A stretch of DNA of 64,000 bases from Tragulus kanchil (GCA_022376925.1 JAIOJX010000004.1:620001-684000); one strand, 5' to 3'. Shown: positions 25,517 to 38,276, numbered from the stretch's first letter. The notes: generated by a model from the letters alone, not told the origin. A program made the numbers and translations.

Positions 25517-27780
25517 AGGAGTCTACCCATGTACCTTGATTCTTTGACAATTGCAGCAGGAGAGACATCGTCTAATGGCTTGCTGATGTTCCACCGATGG
25601 TTTCTAGTATAACACCTTAGACCTACAATCTAGTTACTAGGACAAAGGAGAGAAGAAATAAGGCATGTAAGTGTGTGGGTTTACCTCTGGGCTCTCAATC
25701 TTATTCCAATGGTCTGTATTTCTGCTTTTGTGCCAGTACCATAGGGTGTCTTGATGACTGTTGCTTTGTAGTATAGTCTGAAGATAGGAAGGTTGATCCC
25801 TCCAGGTCCATTCTTCCTTTTCAAAACTGCTTTGGCTATCTAGGGTCCTTTGTATTTCTTCCTGAATTGTGCTATTTTTTTAGTCTAGTTCTGTGAAAAA
25901 TGCCATTAGAAATTTGATAGGGGTCACGATGAATGTGTAGGTTATATCTGGCAGCATGGTCATTTTCACAATATTGGTTCTTCCAACCCAGGAACATGGA
26001 ATATCTCTCCATTTGTTTAAGTCATCTTTGATTTCTTTCATTAGTGTCTTATAATTTTCTGTGTATAGTTCTTTTGTCTCTTTAGGTAGGTTTATTCCTA
26101 GATATCTTATTCTTTGTGTTGCAATGGTGAATGGGATTGCTTCCTTGATTTCTCCTTCTGATTTTTCATTGTTTGTGTATAGGAATGTAAATGAATTCTG
26201 TGTATTGATTTTATATCCTGCAACTTAGCTAAATTCTCTGATTAGTTCTAATAATTTTCTGATAGTGTCTTTAGAGTTTTCTATATATAGTATCATGTCA
26301 TCTACCAACAGTGAGAGTTTTACTTCTTTTCAATCTGGATTTTTTTCTTTTTCTTCTCTAATGGCTGTAGCTATAACTTCCAAAGCTATGTTGAAGAATA
26401 GTGGTGAGGGTGGGCACCCTGTCATTTTCCTGATCTTAGATGGATGGTTTCAGTTTTTTCACCATTGAGAATAATGTTTTCTGTGGGCTTATCACAAATA
26501 GCTTTCACTATGTTAAGATAGGTTCCTTTTAGGTCCATTTTTTGAAGAGTTTTTTTTTTTAATCAGAAATGGATGCTAAATTTTGTCAAAGGCTTTTTCT
26601 GCATCTATTAATATGATCATATGATCTTCATCTTTCAATGTGTCTATAAGGAGTCTACCCATGTACCTTGATTCTTTGACAATTGCAGCAGGAGAGACAT
26701 CGTCTAATGGCTTGCTGATGTTCCACCGATGGTTTCTAGTATAACACCTTAGACCTACAATCTAGTTACTAGGACAAAGGAGAGAAGAAATAAGGCATGT
26801 AAGTGTGTGGGTTTACCTCTGGGCTCTCAATCTTATTCCAATGGTCTGTATTTCTGCTTTTGTGCCAGTACCATAGGGTGTCTTGATGACTGTTGCTTTG
26901 TAGTATAGTCTGAAGATAGGAAGGTTGATCCCTCCAGGTCCATTCTTCCTTTTCAAAACTGCTTTGGCTATCTAGGGTCCTTTGTATTTCTTCCTGAATT
27001 GTGCTATTTTTTTAGTCTAGTTCTGTGAAAAATGCCATTAGAAATTTGATAGGGGTCACGATGAATGTGTAGGTTATATCTGGCAGCATGGTCATTTTCA
27101 CAATATTGGTTCTTCCAACCCAGGAACATGGAATATCTCTCCATTTGTTTAAGTCATCTTTGATTTCTTTCATTAGTGTCTTATAATTTTCTGTGTATAG
27201 TTCTTTTGTCTCTTTAGGTAGGTTTATTCCTAGATATCTTATTCTTTGTGTTGCAATGGTGAATGGGATTGCTTCCTTGATTTCTCCTTCTGATTTTTCA
27301 TTGTTTGTGTATAGGAATGTAAATGAATTCTGTGTATTGATTTTATATCCTGCAACTTAGCTAAATTCTCTGATTAGTTCTAATAATTTTCTGATAGTGT
27401 CTTTAGAGTTTTCTATATATAGTATCATGTCATCTACCAACAGTGAGAGTTTTACTTCTTTTTCAATCTGGATTTTTTTTTCTTTTTCTTCTCTAATGGC
27501 TGTAGCTATAACTTCCAAAGCTATGTTGAAGAATAGTGGTGAGGGTGGGCACCCTGTCATTTTCCTGATCTTAGATGGATGGTTTCAGTTTTTTCACCAT
27601 TGAGAATAATGTTTTCTGTGGGCTTATCACAAATAGCTTTCACTATGTTAAGATAGGTTCCTTTTAGGTCCATTTTTTGAAGAGTTTTTTTTTTTTAATC
27701 AGAAATGGATGCTAAATTTTGTCAAAGGCTTTTTCTGCATCTATTAATATGATCATATGATCTTCATCTTTCAATGTGTT
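25517..27780 (+). repeat. Tandem pair 7: 25517-26648 and 26649-27780
   Basis: Direct copies, offset 1132, differing by T-run lengths near 26330-26345/27460-27478. The unit begins in unique sequence and ends inside an inverted L1 part. Confidence 0.95.
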
Positions 27781-27860
27781 TATATGGTGCATCTCATTGA
27801 TTGATTTTTGGAAACTAAACAATCCTTGCATGCCTGGGATAAACCCAACTTTCATAGTGT

Positions 27861-30300
27861 ATTAGTTTTGGGATGTGTTGCTGAATTGTATTTGCTAGAA
27901 TTTTATTGAGGATTTTTATGTCTATATTCATCAGTGATATTGGCCTATAATTTTCTTTTTCTGTGTTGTCCTTGCCTGTTTTGGAATCAGGGTGAGGGTG
28001 GCCTCATAGAAAGAGTTTGGAAGTGCACCTTCCTGTGAAATTTTTTGAAAGAGTTTTAGAAGGATAGGTATTAGTGCTTCTCTAAATGTTTGGTAGAATT
28101 CACCTGTGAAGTCATCTGGCCCTCGGCTTTTTTTTTTTTTTTTCGGGGAAGATTTTTGATCACAGATTTGATTTCTGAGTTTGTAACTGGGTTGTTCATA
28201 CTATCTATATCTTTCTGGTTAAGTCTTGTAAGATTCAGCTTATCTAAGAATCTGTCCATTACTTCCAGGTTGTCCAATCTATTGCCATATAGATAGAGAG
28301 TCCAGAGATAAACCCACACACCTATGGGTACCTTATTTTTGACAAAGGAGGCAAGAGTAAGCAATAGGGCAAAGACAGCCTCTTCAACAAAGGGTGCTGG
28401 GAAAGCTGGATAACTACATGTAAAAGAATAAAGTCAGAACACTTCCTAACACCATACACAAAGGAAACTCAAAATGGATTAAAGACCTAACTGGAAGACC
28501 AGAAACCATAAAACTCTTAGAGGAAACCATAAGCAGAACACTCGATGACAGAAATCAAAGCAAGATCTTCTATGACCCACCTCCTACAGTAATGAAAATA
28601 AATAAATAAGTGGACCTAATTAAAATTTTAAAAACTTTTGCACTGCAAAAGAAATTATAAACAAGGTGAAAAGACAACCCTCAGAATGGCAGCAAAACAT
28701 AGCGAATGAAACACCCAACAAAGAATTAATTTCCAAAATATACAAGTAGCTCAGACAACTCAACACTGAAAAAACAAACATCCCAATCGAAAATGAGATA
28801 AAGGATATGGAATCTAGTAGGATGGTGATGATGGCACATGCAGTGAAGCGACAGAAAGACAGACATGGACAGTGGACATATGGACATTGTGGGGAAGGAA
28901 CAGTGGGTGAGAGGCGTAAAGGAAGTAGCATGAAGGCCTGTACTATCATAAGTGAAGAAAATAGCTCTAGTCATTGCTCTGTGAGAAAAGGGGATCCTTC
29001 AGGGGTGCTGTGTGATGGTCGGGAAGGGAGGGAAGGGGGGGATATACATGTGACTAATCTGAGAACATGCATGTCTGTGAAATTAGTTTTGGGATGTGTT
29101 GCTGAATTGTATTTGCTAGAATTTTATTGAGGATTTTTATGTCTATATTCATCAGTGATATTGGCCTATAATTTTCTTTTTCTGTGTTGTCCTTGCCTGT
29201 TTTGGAATCAGGGTGAGGGTGGCCTCATAGAAAGAGTTTGGAAGTGCACCTTCCTGTGAAATTTTTTGAAAGAGTTTTAGAAGGATAGGTATTAGTGCTT
29301 CTCTAAATGTTTGGTAGAATTCACCTGTGAAGTCATCTGGCCCTCGGCCTTTTTTTTTTTTTTTCGGGGAAGATTTTTGATCACAGATTTGATTTCTGAG
29401 TTTGTAACTGGGTTGTTCATACTATCTATATCTTTCTGGTTAAGTCTTGTAAGATTCAGCTTATCTAAGAATCTGTCCATTACTTCCAGGTTGTCCAATC
29501 TATTGCCATATAGATAGAGAGTCCAGAGATAAACCCACACACCTATGGGTACCTTATTTTTGACAAAGGAGGCAAGAGTAAGCAATAGGGCAAAGACAGC
29601 CTCTTCAACAAAGGGTGCTGGGAAAGCTGGATAACTACATGTAAAAGAATAAAGTCAGAACACTTCCTAACACCATACACAAAGGAAACTCAAAATGGAT
29701 TAAAGACCTAACTGGAAGACCAGAAACCATAAAACTCTTAGAGGAAACCATAAGCAGAACACTCGATGACAGAAATCAAAGCAAGATCTTCTATGACCCA
29801 CCTCCTACAGTAATGAAAATAAATAAATAAGTGGACCTAATTAAATTTAAAAGCTTTTGCACTGCAAAAGAAATTATAAACAAGGTGAAAAGACAACCCT
29901 CAGAATGGCAGCAAAACATAGCGAATGAAACACCCAACAAAGAATTAATTTCCAAAATATACAAGTAGCTCAGACAACTCAACACTGAAAAAACAAACAT
30001 CCCAATCGAAAATGAGATAAAGGATATGGAATCTAGTAGGATGGTGATGATGGCACATGCAGTGAAGCGACAGAAAGACAGACATGGACAGTGGACATAT
30101 GGACATTGTGGGGAAGGAACAGTGGGTGAGAGGCGTAAAGGAAGTAGCATGAAGGCCTGTACTATCATAAGTGAAGAAAATAGCTCTAGTCATTGCTCTG
30201 TGAGAAAAGGGGATCCTTCAGGGGTGCTGTGTGATGGTCGGGAAGGGAGGGAAGGGGGGGATATACATGTGACTAATCTGAGAACATGCATGTCTGTGAA
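27861..30300 (+). repeat. Tandem pair 8: 27861-29081 and 29082-30300
   Basis: Direct copies, offset 1221, with homopolymer differences near 28130/29350 and 28625/29845. It spans an L1 inversion breakpoint, which therefore appears twice (28292 and 29513). Confidence 0.95.
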
Positions 30301-30394
30301 CAACAAAACTCTGTAAAAGTTAAAAGTAAAATAAAGGTTTAAAAAATAATAATAAAAAAATAAAATAAAATAAAAACCCAAAAAAAAAAAAAAA
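30024..30394 (+). mobile_element. Short L1 3' tail inserted in L1
   Basis: About 370 bases of L1 3'UTR plus A-rich tail, flanked by a perfect 16-base target repeat GAAAATGAGATAAAGG at 30008-30023 and 30395-30410. The host L1 resumes after the adjoining SINE. The first copy of its left part is at 28803-29081 (pair 8). Confidence 0.85.
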
Positions 30395-30410
30395 GAAAAT
30401 GAGATAAAGG

Positions 30411-30657
30411 GTCTTCCCTGGTGGTCCACTGGGTAAGGACATCACCTTGCAGTGCAAGGGCTGCCAGTTCGATCTCTGGACTGGGAAGATCCCACCTGCC
30501 GTGGAGTGACCAGACTGGTGTGTCCAACTACCGAGCCAGTGCTCTGGAGTGCATGCACCCAGAGCTGGTACTCTGTAATGAGAGTGGACAGCATGGTGGG
30601 AAGCCCACACAGGCCAAAGAACAAAGATAAATAAATGAAAGATCAATAGAAGTGGCC
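30411..30657 (+). mobile_element. CHR-like SINE, short form
   Basis: tRNA-like head (CTTCCCTGGTGGTCCACTGG) directly after the 16-base target repeat, ending AGATCAATAGAAGTGGCCAAAAAA without the C-rich tract. Host L1 ORF2 continues from about 30660. Confidence 0.85.
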
Positions 30658-31623
30658 AAAAAAAAATGTGAAAAAGACTTAAGCATACATCTCTCCAAAG
30701 AAGACATACATGTGGCCATAAAACATGAAAAGATGTTCACCGTCACTCATTGTTAGACAAATGCAAATCAAACTTACAATGAGATATCACCTCACACCAG
30801 TCAGAATGACCATCATCAAAATATCGACAATAAATGCTGGAGAGGGTGTGGAGAAAAAGAAACACTCTTGCATCACTATTGCTGGGAATGTATGTTGATA
30901 CAGCTGTTATGGAAGACAGTATAGAAATTCTTTAAAAAAAAAAAAGGAATACAATCACTATATGACCCCACAGTTCCACTATTAGGCATATACTCTGAGA
31001 AAATCAAAATTAAAAGAGACACAGTGTTCATTGTAGTACTTTTTACAATAGCTAGAACATGGTAGCAACCTAGATGTCCACCAACAAATGAATGGATGAA
31101 GAAGCTGTGGTACATGTATACAATGAAATACTTCTCAGCCATAAAAAGAAATGCATTTGAGTTAGTACTAGTGAGGTGGATGAATTTAGAACCTATCGTA
31201 CAAAGTGAAGTATGTCAGAAAGAGAAGGATAAATATAGTATACTAACACACACACACATATACACGGAATCTAGAAAGATAGTATTGATAAATGCAGACA
31301 CAGAGCAGCAATGCAGACACAGACATAGAAAACAGACATATGGACATTGGCACGAGGGAGAAGTGTTTGAGAGGTATAGAAAGAATAACATGGAAACCTA
31401 CCTACCATATGTAAAAGAGACAACAAATGTGAATATGCTATAAGACTAAAGGAACTTACACAAGATTTATGCTATAACCTAGAGGGGTGGAAGGGGAGAC
31501 CCAAGGGAAGTTTAAGTGGGAGGGTATTTGTATAACTATGGTTGATATAGGTTTATGCATAGCAGGAAATAGCAAAACTCTGTAAAAATTAAATTAAAAT
31601 AAATTAAAACCAAACAAAACTAT

Positions 31624-31880
31624 GGGCTTCCCTGGTGGTTCAGTGGGTAAAGGGTCTGCCTTGCAGTGCAAGAGGCACTGGTTTGACCCTTGGCCTGCGA
31701 AGATCCCATGTGCAGAGGAATGGCTTGACCAGTGTGTCCAATTACGAGCCAGTGCTCTGGAGCACATGCTCCCAGAGTTGGTGCTTTGCAACAAGGGAAG
31801 CCACTGTCATGGGAGGTCCACACAGGCCAAGGAATAAAGATGGGTGAAAATAAAGGGAAAACCAACAAAGGAGGCCAAAA
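31624..31880 (+). mobile_element. CHR-like SINE, short form, after L1 tail
   Basis: Starts GGGCTTCCCTGGTGGTTCAG immediately after the L1 A-rich end and stops in GGAGGCCAAAA. The pair 9 copy is at 32795-33051. Confidence 0.85.
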
Positions 31881-32242
31881 TTCAAGATAAAAAATTCTGT
31901 GATGTCTGGGATTTGATTTATAATACTCCAGATAAAATGCTGGTAATTATTGAAGTTGAGGAATGAGTACATGGGTATTCACAGTATTATTCTATTTTTG
32001 TATTGAAATGTTTCCTAATAAAGTACTGTTTTCTAAGTTTAGTTCAATCCAATCTCATATGTCACTCTCATATGAAGGGGTGCACTGGTAAATTTCAAAG
32101 TCAGTTGTATGTATGTTGGGATTACACTCTATTGTCTCTATAAAAACCATGACTTTTATTTGTCTCCTATGACTCCTTTCATTTATTGTGTGTGTATATG
32201 ACTCAACTCATTGAAATTTACCCTTAAATTAACTGCCATTTT
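31881..32242. other. Unique sequence
   Basis: About 360 bases without recognised repeats or exons; repeated at 33052-33413. Confidence 0.6.
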
Positions 32243-32794
32243 TATAATATACCAACAAATGAATGGATGAAGAAGCTGTGGTACATGTATACAATGAAAT
32301 ACTTCTCAGCCATAAAAAGAAATGCATTTGAGTTAGTACTAGTGAGGTGGATGAATTTAGAACCTATCGTACAAAGTGAAGTATGTCAGAAAGAGAAGGA
32401 TAAATATAGTATACTAACACACACACACATATACACGGAATCTAGAAAGATAGTATTGATAAATGCAGACACAGAGCAGCAATGCAGACACAGACATAGA
32501 AAACAGACATATGGACATTGGCACGAGGGAGAAGTGTTTGAGAGGTATAGAAAGAATAACATGGAAACCTACCTACCATATGTAAAAGAGACAACAAATG
32601 TGAATATGCTATAAGACTAAAGGAACTTACACAAGATTTATGCTATAACCTAGAGGGGTGGAAGGGGAGACCCAAGGGAAGTTTAAGTGGGAGGGTATTT
32701 GTATAACTATGGTTGATATAGGTTTATGCATAGCAGGAAATAGCAAAACTCTGTAAAAATTAAATTAAAATAAATTAAAACCAAACAAAACTAT

Positions 32795-33051
32795 GGGCTT
32801 CCCTGGTGGTTCAGTGGGTAAAGGGTCTGCCTTGCAGTGCAAGAGGCACTGGTTTGACCCTTGGCCTGCGAAGATCCCATGTGCAGAGGAATGGCTTGAC
32901 CAGTGTGTCCAATTACGAGCCAGTGCTCTGGAGCACATGCTCCCAGAGTTGGTGCTTTGCAACAAGGGAAGCCACTGTCATGGGAGGTCCACACAGGCCA
33001 AGGAATAAAGATGGGTGAAAATAAAGGGAAAACCAACAAAGGAGGCCAAAA
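32795..33051 (+). mobile_element. CHR-like SINE, short form (pair 9 copy)
   Basis: Same insertion as 31624-31880, repeated at offset 1171. Confidence 0.85.
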
Positions 33052-33413
33052 TTCAAGATAAAAAATTCTGTGATGTCTGGGATTTGATTTATAATACTCC
33101 AGATAAAATGCTGGTAATTATTGAAGTTGAGGAATGAGTACATGGGTATTCACAGTATTATTCTATTTTTGTATTGAAATGTTTCCTAATAAAGTACTGT
33201 TTTCTAAGTTTAGTTCAATCCAATCTCATATGTCACTCTCATATGAAGGGGTGCACTGGTAAATTTCAAAGTCAGTTGTATGTATGTTGGGATTACACTC
33301 TATTGTCTCTATAAAAACCATGACTTTTATTTGTCTCCTATGACTCCTTTCATTTATTGTGTGTGTATATGACTCAACTCATTGAAATTTACCCTTAAAT
33401 TAACTGCCATTTT

Positions 33414-34049
33414 CCTTTCAGAGTATTATTAAATAAAAAATCCAAAGTTCTCTCACCTATTTACTCTATAGCCAAAAGGTAAGAAATACGCAGCTTCTTT
33501 AGCATTTGTGAACTATATATACTATAACTTCTCTGTAACCTTCGATTATCTCAGCTTATTTAAGGAACTAATTTAATGATTCACAGAGAATGTTTATTAC
33601 CTTTTCCCTTAAGCAATAAAGTAACAGTAAGTAATAATACATCTAAATAATGAATAATCATAAATCTTTCACATGGGTTCAAAAATCTAACAAAAATTAT
33701 TGTTCAAGATATTAGATACATCTTAAAATGCTTATATGTACAAATGATACAATATTTCCTCTGCAACACAAGTTCAGAGTCACAATTTATGCTTGCAAGC
33801 TTTGTCATGGTGAGCAGGTAAATGACGAAGATACAGAATTGGAAACATCTAGGAAAACAGGGTAGATTCATTCTACCGAAGAATCAGTTTATTGAAGCAC
33901 CTATTGAAGGAAAATTCTTGAAGGATGTGTGAAGTAAGGAAGAAAAGAGTGGAAGGTGAAGAGAGAGCACCATTTAACTTCACAGAGATTTTGAAAGGTT
34001 AGAGCAAGGTATTGAAGGAGTTACCATAAATGAAATTTGAGGGGAGGCC
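33414..34049. other. Unique AT-rich sequence
   Basis: No repeat family, motif or exon recognised. Tandem pair 10 begins inside it at 33963. Confidence 0.6.
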
Positions 34050-34238
34050 CTGGTAAAGGGTCTTTCAGATGGTAAAGAATCTGCCTGCAGTTCAGGACAC
34101 CCCTGGGTTGGGAAGATCCCCTGGTGAACATAATGGCTACCCATTCTAGTATTCCTGCCTGGAAAATTCCATGGACAGAGGAGCTTGGTACAGTCCATGG
34201 GACCACAAAGAGCCTGACAGACTGAGCAACTAACACTT
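34050..34238 (+). mobile_element. Bov-tA SINE
   Basis: tRNA-like head (GATGGTAAAGAATCTGCCTG) joined to a BovB-derived tail (TATTCCTGCCTGGAAAATTCC, GAGCAACTAACAC at the end). Ruminant-specific family. The pair 10 copy is at 35181-35369. Confidence 0.88.
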
Positions 34239-34947
34239 TAGGGAGGACACCGTGAATTTTTATCAGGGAGTATCACTGGCTACCACTATTTTTCTTTCTT
34301 TATTAATCCTTTCAAACTGCTTTCATTTTGAAACACAAGGTTATGTTTAGTCTGTCCCTATATATTCTGATCACAGAGGAGAAGTAGCAAAAGGAGAAGT
34401 TAAAAGTGTAAGCACTGGGAATGAAGCCTGGCAAGGAGGAGGAAGGGAGCACCACACCTAAACCCAAGCCTTTGCAATGTTTCACAGTTTCCAAGCACTG
34501 CTCTTTATATTGTCTCATTTAAGGAAGCAAAGTTAATTGAAGGCCATGGCAAGTAGACAAGTAGTCTTCGAAAATTTCATAGCTTTCCTTAAGCAATTTT
34601 CCAGTTATTCTTTTTCTGAATATTCCCAGACTCCTCCTGCCATGAAATATTCAAAAAACTTTTAAACACAGGTTTCCAAGGTTGCTCATTAGTGTCTTTG
34701 AAACTTTTAGAGTCCAACACCTGACCTACAGCATTCTGTAAGAGACTTTTAGACCACATATTTGTGTGTGTGTGTATGTGTGTGATATCATACCAACTTA
34801 GAATGAAAATACTTTTAATACTTGCGAAGCTAAGAGTAATCACCGGTATAATACATTAAACCTATAACCTGCTTTCAGCAAATAAACTCATTTTGGTCCT
34901 ACAAAACACTCGCACATCCTTCAAGGGTCACAGAGCCTAAACAACAA
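34239..34947. other. Unique sequence with (TG)n
   Basis: Non-coding; a (TG)n stretch at about 34763-34784. Repeated at 35370-36078 by pair 10. Confidence 0.55.
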
Positions 34948-35180
34948 TGTGTTCACTCAAGTTGGTTCTCAGAAACTTGAAGTTAGCTGTGTCCAGTTTG
35001 AGTTCAAATTGGTTAAGACTAGTTAAGACCACTGACCTCCAGTTGGCATGGGGGAGTGTCTGTTCTGTAACCTTCTCATGTCACAGGAAGATGGAGAGCA
35101 CCAGGTAACTTCACAGAGGTTTTGAAAGGTTAGAGCAAGGTATTGAAGGAGTTACCATAAATGAAATTTGAGGGGAGGCC

Positions 35181-35369
35181 CTGGTAAAGGGTCTTTCAGA
35201 TGGTAAAGAATCTGCCTGCAGTTCAGGACACCCCTGGGTTGGGAAGATCCCCTGGTGAACATAATGGCTACCCATTCTAGTATTCCTGCCTGGAAAATTC
35301 CATGGACAGAGGAGCTTGGTACAGTCCATGGGACCACAAAGAGCCTGACAGACTGAGCAACTAACACTT
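35181..35369 (+). mobile_element. Bov-tA SINE (pair 10 copy)
   Basis: Same element as 34050-34238 at offset 1131. Confidence 0.88.
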
Positions 35370-36078
35370 TAGGGAGGACACCGTGAATTTTTATCAGGGA
35401 GTATCACTGGCTACCACTATTTTTCTTTCTTTATTAATCCTTTCAAACTGCTTTCATTTTGAAACACAAGGTTATGTTTAGTCTGTCCCTATATATTCTG
35501 ATCACAGAGGAGAAGTAGAAAAAGGAGAAGTTAAAAGTGTAAGCACTGGGAATGAAGCCTGGCAAGGAGGAGGAAGGGAGCACCACACCTAAACCCAAGC
35601 CTTTGCAATGTTTCACAGTTTCCAAGCACTGCTCTTTATATTGTCTCATTTAAGGAAGCAAAGTTAATTGAAGGCCATGGCAAGTAGACAAGTAGTCTTC
35701 GAAAATTTCATAGCTTTCCTTAAGCAATTTTCCAGTTATTCTTTTTCTGAATATTCCCAGACTCCTCCTGCCATGAAATATTCAAAAAACTTTTAAACAC
35801 AGGTTTCCAAGGTTGCTCATTAGTGTCTTTGAAACTTTTAGAGTCCAACACCTGACCTACAGCATTCTGTAAGAGACTTTTAGACCACATATTTGTGTGT
35901 GTGTGTATGTGTGTGATATCATACCAACTTAGAATGAAAATACTTTTAATACTTGCGAAGCTAAGAGTAATCACCGGTATAATACATTAAACCTATAACC
36001 TGCTTTCAGCAAATAAACTCATTTTGGTCCTACAAAACACTCGCACATCCTTCAAGGGTCACAGAGCCTAAACAACAA

Positions 36079-36533
36079 TGTGTTCACTCAAGTTGGTTCT
36101 CAGAAACTTGAAGTTAGCTGTGTCCAGTTTGAGTTCAAATTGGTTAAGACTAGTTAAGACCACTGACCTCCAGTTGGCATGGGGGAGTGTCTGTTCTGTA
36201 ACCTTCTCATGTCACAGGACAAAAGACTCCACCCTCAGAACCTACTAGTGCCACCATTTTCTGAACACAACTCCCATGAAGAAACCTGTAACGTAACTCC
36301 ATCTTTTTCTCAGGTCTAATCACTTTTTCTCACACAGCCTCCCCCATCCTAAGTCTCAGATTAATCCAATAAATACATTGAAGCCCATTGCCTTCCAGGA
36401 GGTGGATCTGAGATTTCCTGTCCTATCTTCTTTCTCAGCCACCTCATGAATAAAGCCCTTCTCTGCTGCAAACCTCAGCATCTCAGCATTTGTCTTGCTG
36501 TGTGCTGGGTGAACCAAATCTGGTTTGGCAACA
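36079..36533 (+). mobile_element. Probable class I-type ERV LTR (solo or fragment)
   Basis: The right end has the pattern of a gammaretrovirus-like LTR: CATGAATAAAGCCC at 36445-36458, then CTGCTGCAAACC, a GTGAACC-type U5 end and terminal CA at 36533. The left boundary is uncertain; TGTGTTCACTC at 36079 is a candidate. Front part also at 34948-35088 through pair 10. No coding region. I could not define target repeats. Confidence 0.45.
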
Positions 36534-36895
36534 CTTGGCAAGGCACATACTTTCCCTTTCCTCTCTTATCTAGAGTCTTCTCTCTCTTCTATCATTCAAG
36601 TCTTTTAAAACTGTCAGGGAAGTCATGAAAAGAAAATATGTCTCATTTATATCACAGTCATGCTTCAATTTAAAATAAATAGTAATATCATATTTGGTTT
36701 TCAAATCCAGGGAAATACAGTCACCATTTTCCAAGACAGACAATTCATTCTAAATATTGAGATAAGTTAAAATTTCAACAGAAAAGAAATATCCTGAAAG
36801 AAAAGGAATAACAGCCAAATTTTTCACACATTTTCTTAAAGTGCGTGTTTTAAAAGAAAACCAATTATTTAGATATATCATTTCTGAGTTGATTT

Positions 36896-36898
<3 letters not shown>

Positions 36899-36926
<28 letters not shown>

Positions 36927-36966
36927 GGTATATATACCATATATATAATGGTATATATACCATTGT
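36899..36966. repeat. (AT)13 followed by nested palindrome
   Basis: An alternating AT run (36899-36926) leads into two copies of GGTATATATACC spaced by ATATATAATG-like sequence, a strong inverted repeat. Repeated at 38054-38121 by pair 11. Confidence 0.85.
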
Positions 36967-37121
36967 GGAGTATTTTCTTTTTTTATCTTTGTTCCCTCAA
37001 GGAAAGCTTTGGTATTCCATTCTTTGACCTGTCTAGCAATTAAATTGGCCATGGTAATAGGATTCATCTAACTTGACTGAAAAGTGTATTTTCAAAGAGT
37101 TGAAACATAAAAAGCTCTGTT

Positions 37122-37466
37122 GGGCTTCCCCTGGTGGTCCAGTGGGTAAGGACACCGCCTTGCACTGCAAGGGGCGCCAGTTTGATCCCTGGCCTGGGAA
37201 GATCCCACGTGCCGCGGAGCGGTTGGACTGATGTGTTCAACTACCAAGGGAGCTCTGGAGTGCATGCGCCCAGAGCCAGCGCTCTGCAACGACAGACGCC
37301 ATCGCGATGGGAGGCCCCCCACGGGTCAAAGAACAAAGACGGATGAAAACAGAGAAATGAAAGACCAATGGAAGTGCCCCGCCCATTCCCCTCCCTCCCC
37401 AACCCGACCCCCGCCCAAAATAAATAAATAAATAAATAAATCTTTAAAAAAAATAAAAATAAAAAT
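37122..37466 (+). mobile_element. CHR-like SINE, long form
   Basis: Full-length with head, GCATGCGCCCAGAGCC middle, C-rich tract and (AAAT)n tail, flanked by perfect 13-base repeats AAAAAGCTCTGTT (37109-37121 and 37467-37479). Low divergence indicates recent insertion. Pair 11 copy at 38277-38621. Confidence 0.92.
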
Positions 37467-37519
37467 AAAAAGCTCTGTTATGACTACTTTATTTTTATTT
37501 TTACTTTTAAGAAAAAGGA

Positions 37520-37784
37520 GGGGCTTTCCTGGTGGTCCAGTGGATAGAGGGTCTGCCTTACAGTGGCACTGGTTTGATCCCTGGCCCTGGAAGATCCCAC
37601 ATGTCACAGAGCAACTGAACTGGTGTGTTCAATTATGAGCCAGCGCGCCCAGAGCTGGTGCTCTACAATAAGGGAGGCCACTGCAATGGGAGGTCCACAT
37701 AGCCCAAAGAATAAAGATGGATGAAAAATAAATGAATAAATAAACAATAAAATAGGCCAAAATTTAAAAAAAGAACTTAAAAAG
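37520..37784 (+). mobile_element. CHR-like SINE, short form
   Basis: Head and middle with a small internal loss (TATGAGCCAGCGCGCCCAGAG), ending in GGCCAAAATTTAAAAAAAG. In copy 1 the 3' end runs into filler; in the copy at 38675-38935 it is followed by an AAGAAAAAGG-type target repeat. Confidence 0.85.
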
Positions 37785-38050
37785 ACAAATTAGCGCCAAA
37801 ATTTTATCACAGTCATGCTCCAATTTAAAATAAATAGTAATATCATATTTGGTTTTCAAATCCAGGGAAATACAGTCACCATTTTCCAAGACAGACAATT
37901 CATTCTAAATATTGAGATAAGTTAAAATTTCAACAGAAAAGAAATATCCTGAAAGAAAAGGAATAACAGCCAAATTTTTCACACATTTTCTTAAAGTGCG
38001 TGTTTTAAAAGAAAACCAATTATTTAGATATATCATTTCTGAGTTGATTT

Positions 38051-38081
<31 letters not shown>

Positions 38082-38276
38082 GGTATATATACCATATATA
38101 TAATGGTATATATACCATTGTGGAGTATTTTCTTTTTTTATCTTTGTTCCCTCAAGGAAAGCTTTGGTATTCCATTCTTTGACCTGTCTAGCAATTAAAT
38201 TGGCCATGGTAATAGGATTCATCTAACTTGACTGAAAAGTGTATTTTCAAAGAGTTGAAACATAAAAAGCTCTGTT

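Larger units (their letters stand above)
25670..31615. mobile_element. Twin-primed L1: inverted 5' part, forward 3' part
   Basis: 25670-28292 is L1 ORF2 on the minus strand ([17 protein letters not shown] readable in reverse at 27357-27560). At 28293 the orientation flips and ORF2 continues on the plus strand (SPEINPHTYG-like point) to a 3'UTR ending near 31612. Both parts meet at the same L1 position (the residues around INPHTYG occur at 25673-25705 reversed and at 28295-28325 forward), the signature of twin priming. Interrupted by an L1 tail and a SINE (about 30024-30657). Pairs 7, 8 and part of 9 lie in it. Confidence 0.85.
31080..33413 (+). repeat. Tandem pair 9: 31080-32242 and 32251-33413
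   Basis: Direct copies, offset 1171, with 8 filler bases (32243-32250). Contains an L1 3' end, one SINE and about 370 bases of otherwise unique sequence. Confidence 0.95.
33963..36219 (+). repeat. Tandem pair 10: 33963-35088 and 35094-36219
   Basis: Direct copies, offset 1131, with a C/A difference near 34388/35519 and two mismatches at the very start. Includes a Bov-tA and the front of an LTR-like segment. Confidence 0.95.

Noticed and set aside
30320..30646. Overlapping frames on both strands in SINEs (also near 31600, 37100, 43700, 55100, 57650 and 63200)
   Set aside because: The GC-rich tRNA-like SINE body lacks stops in several frames; the translations recur at each SINE copy and are not genes.
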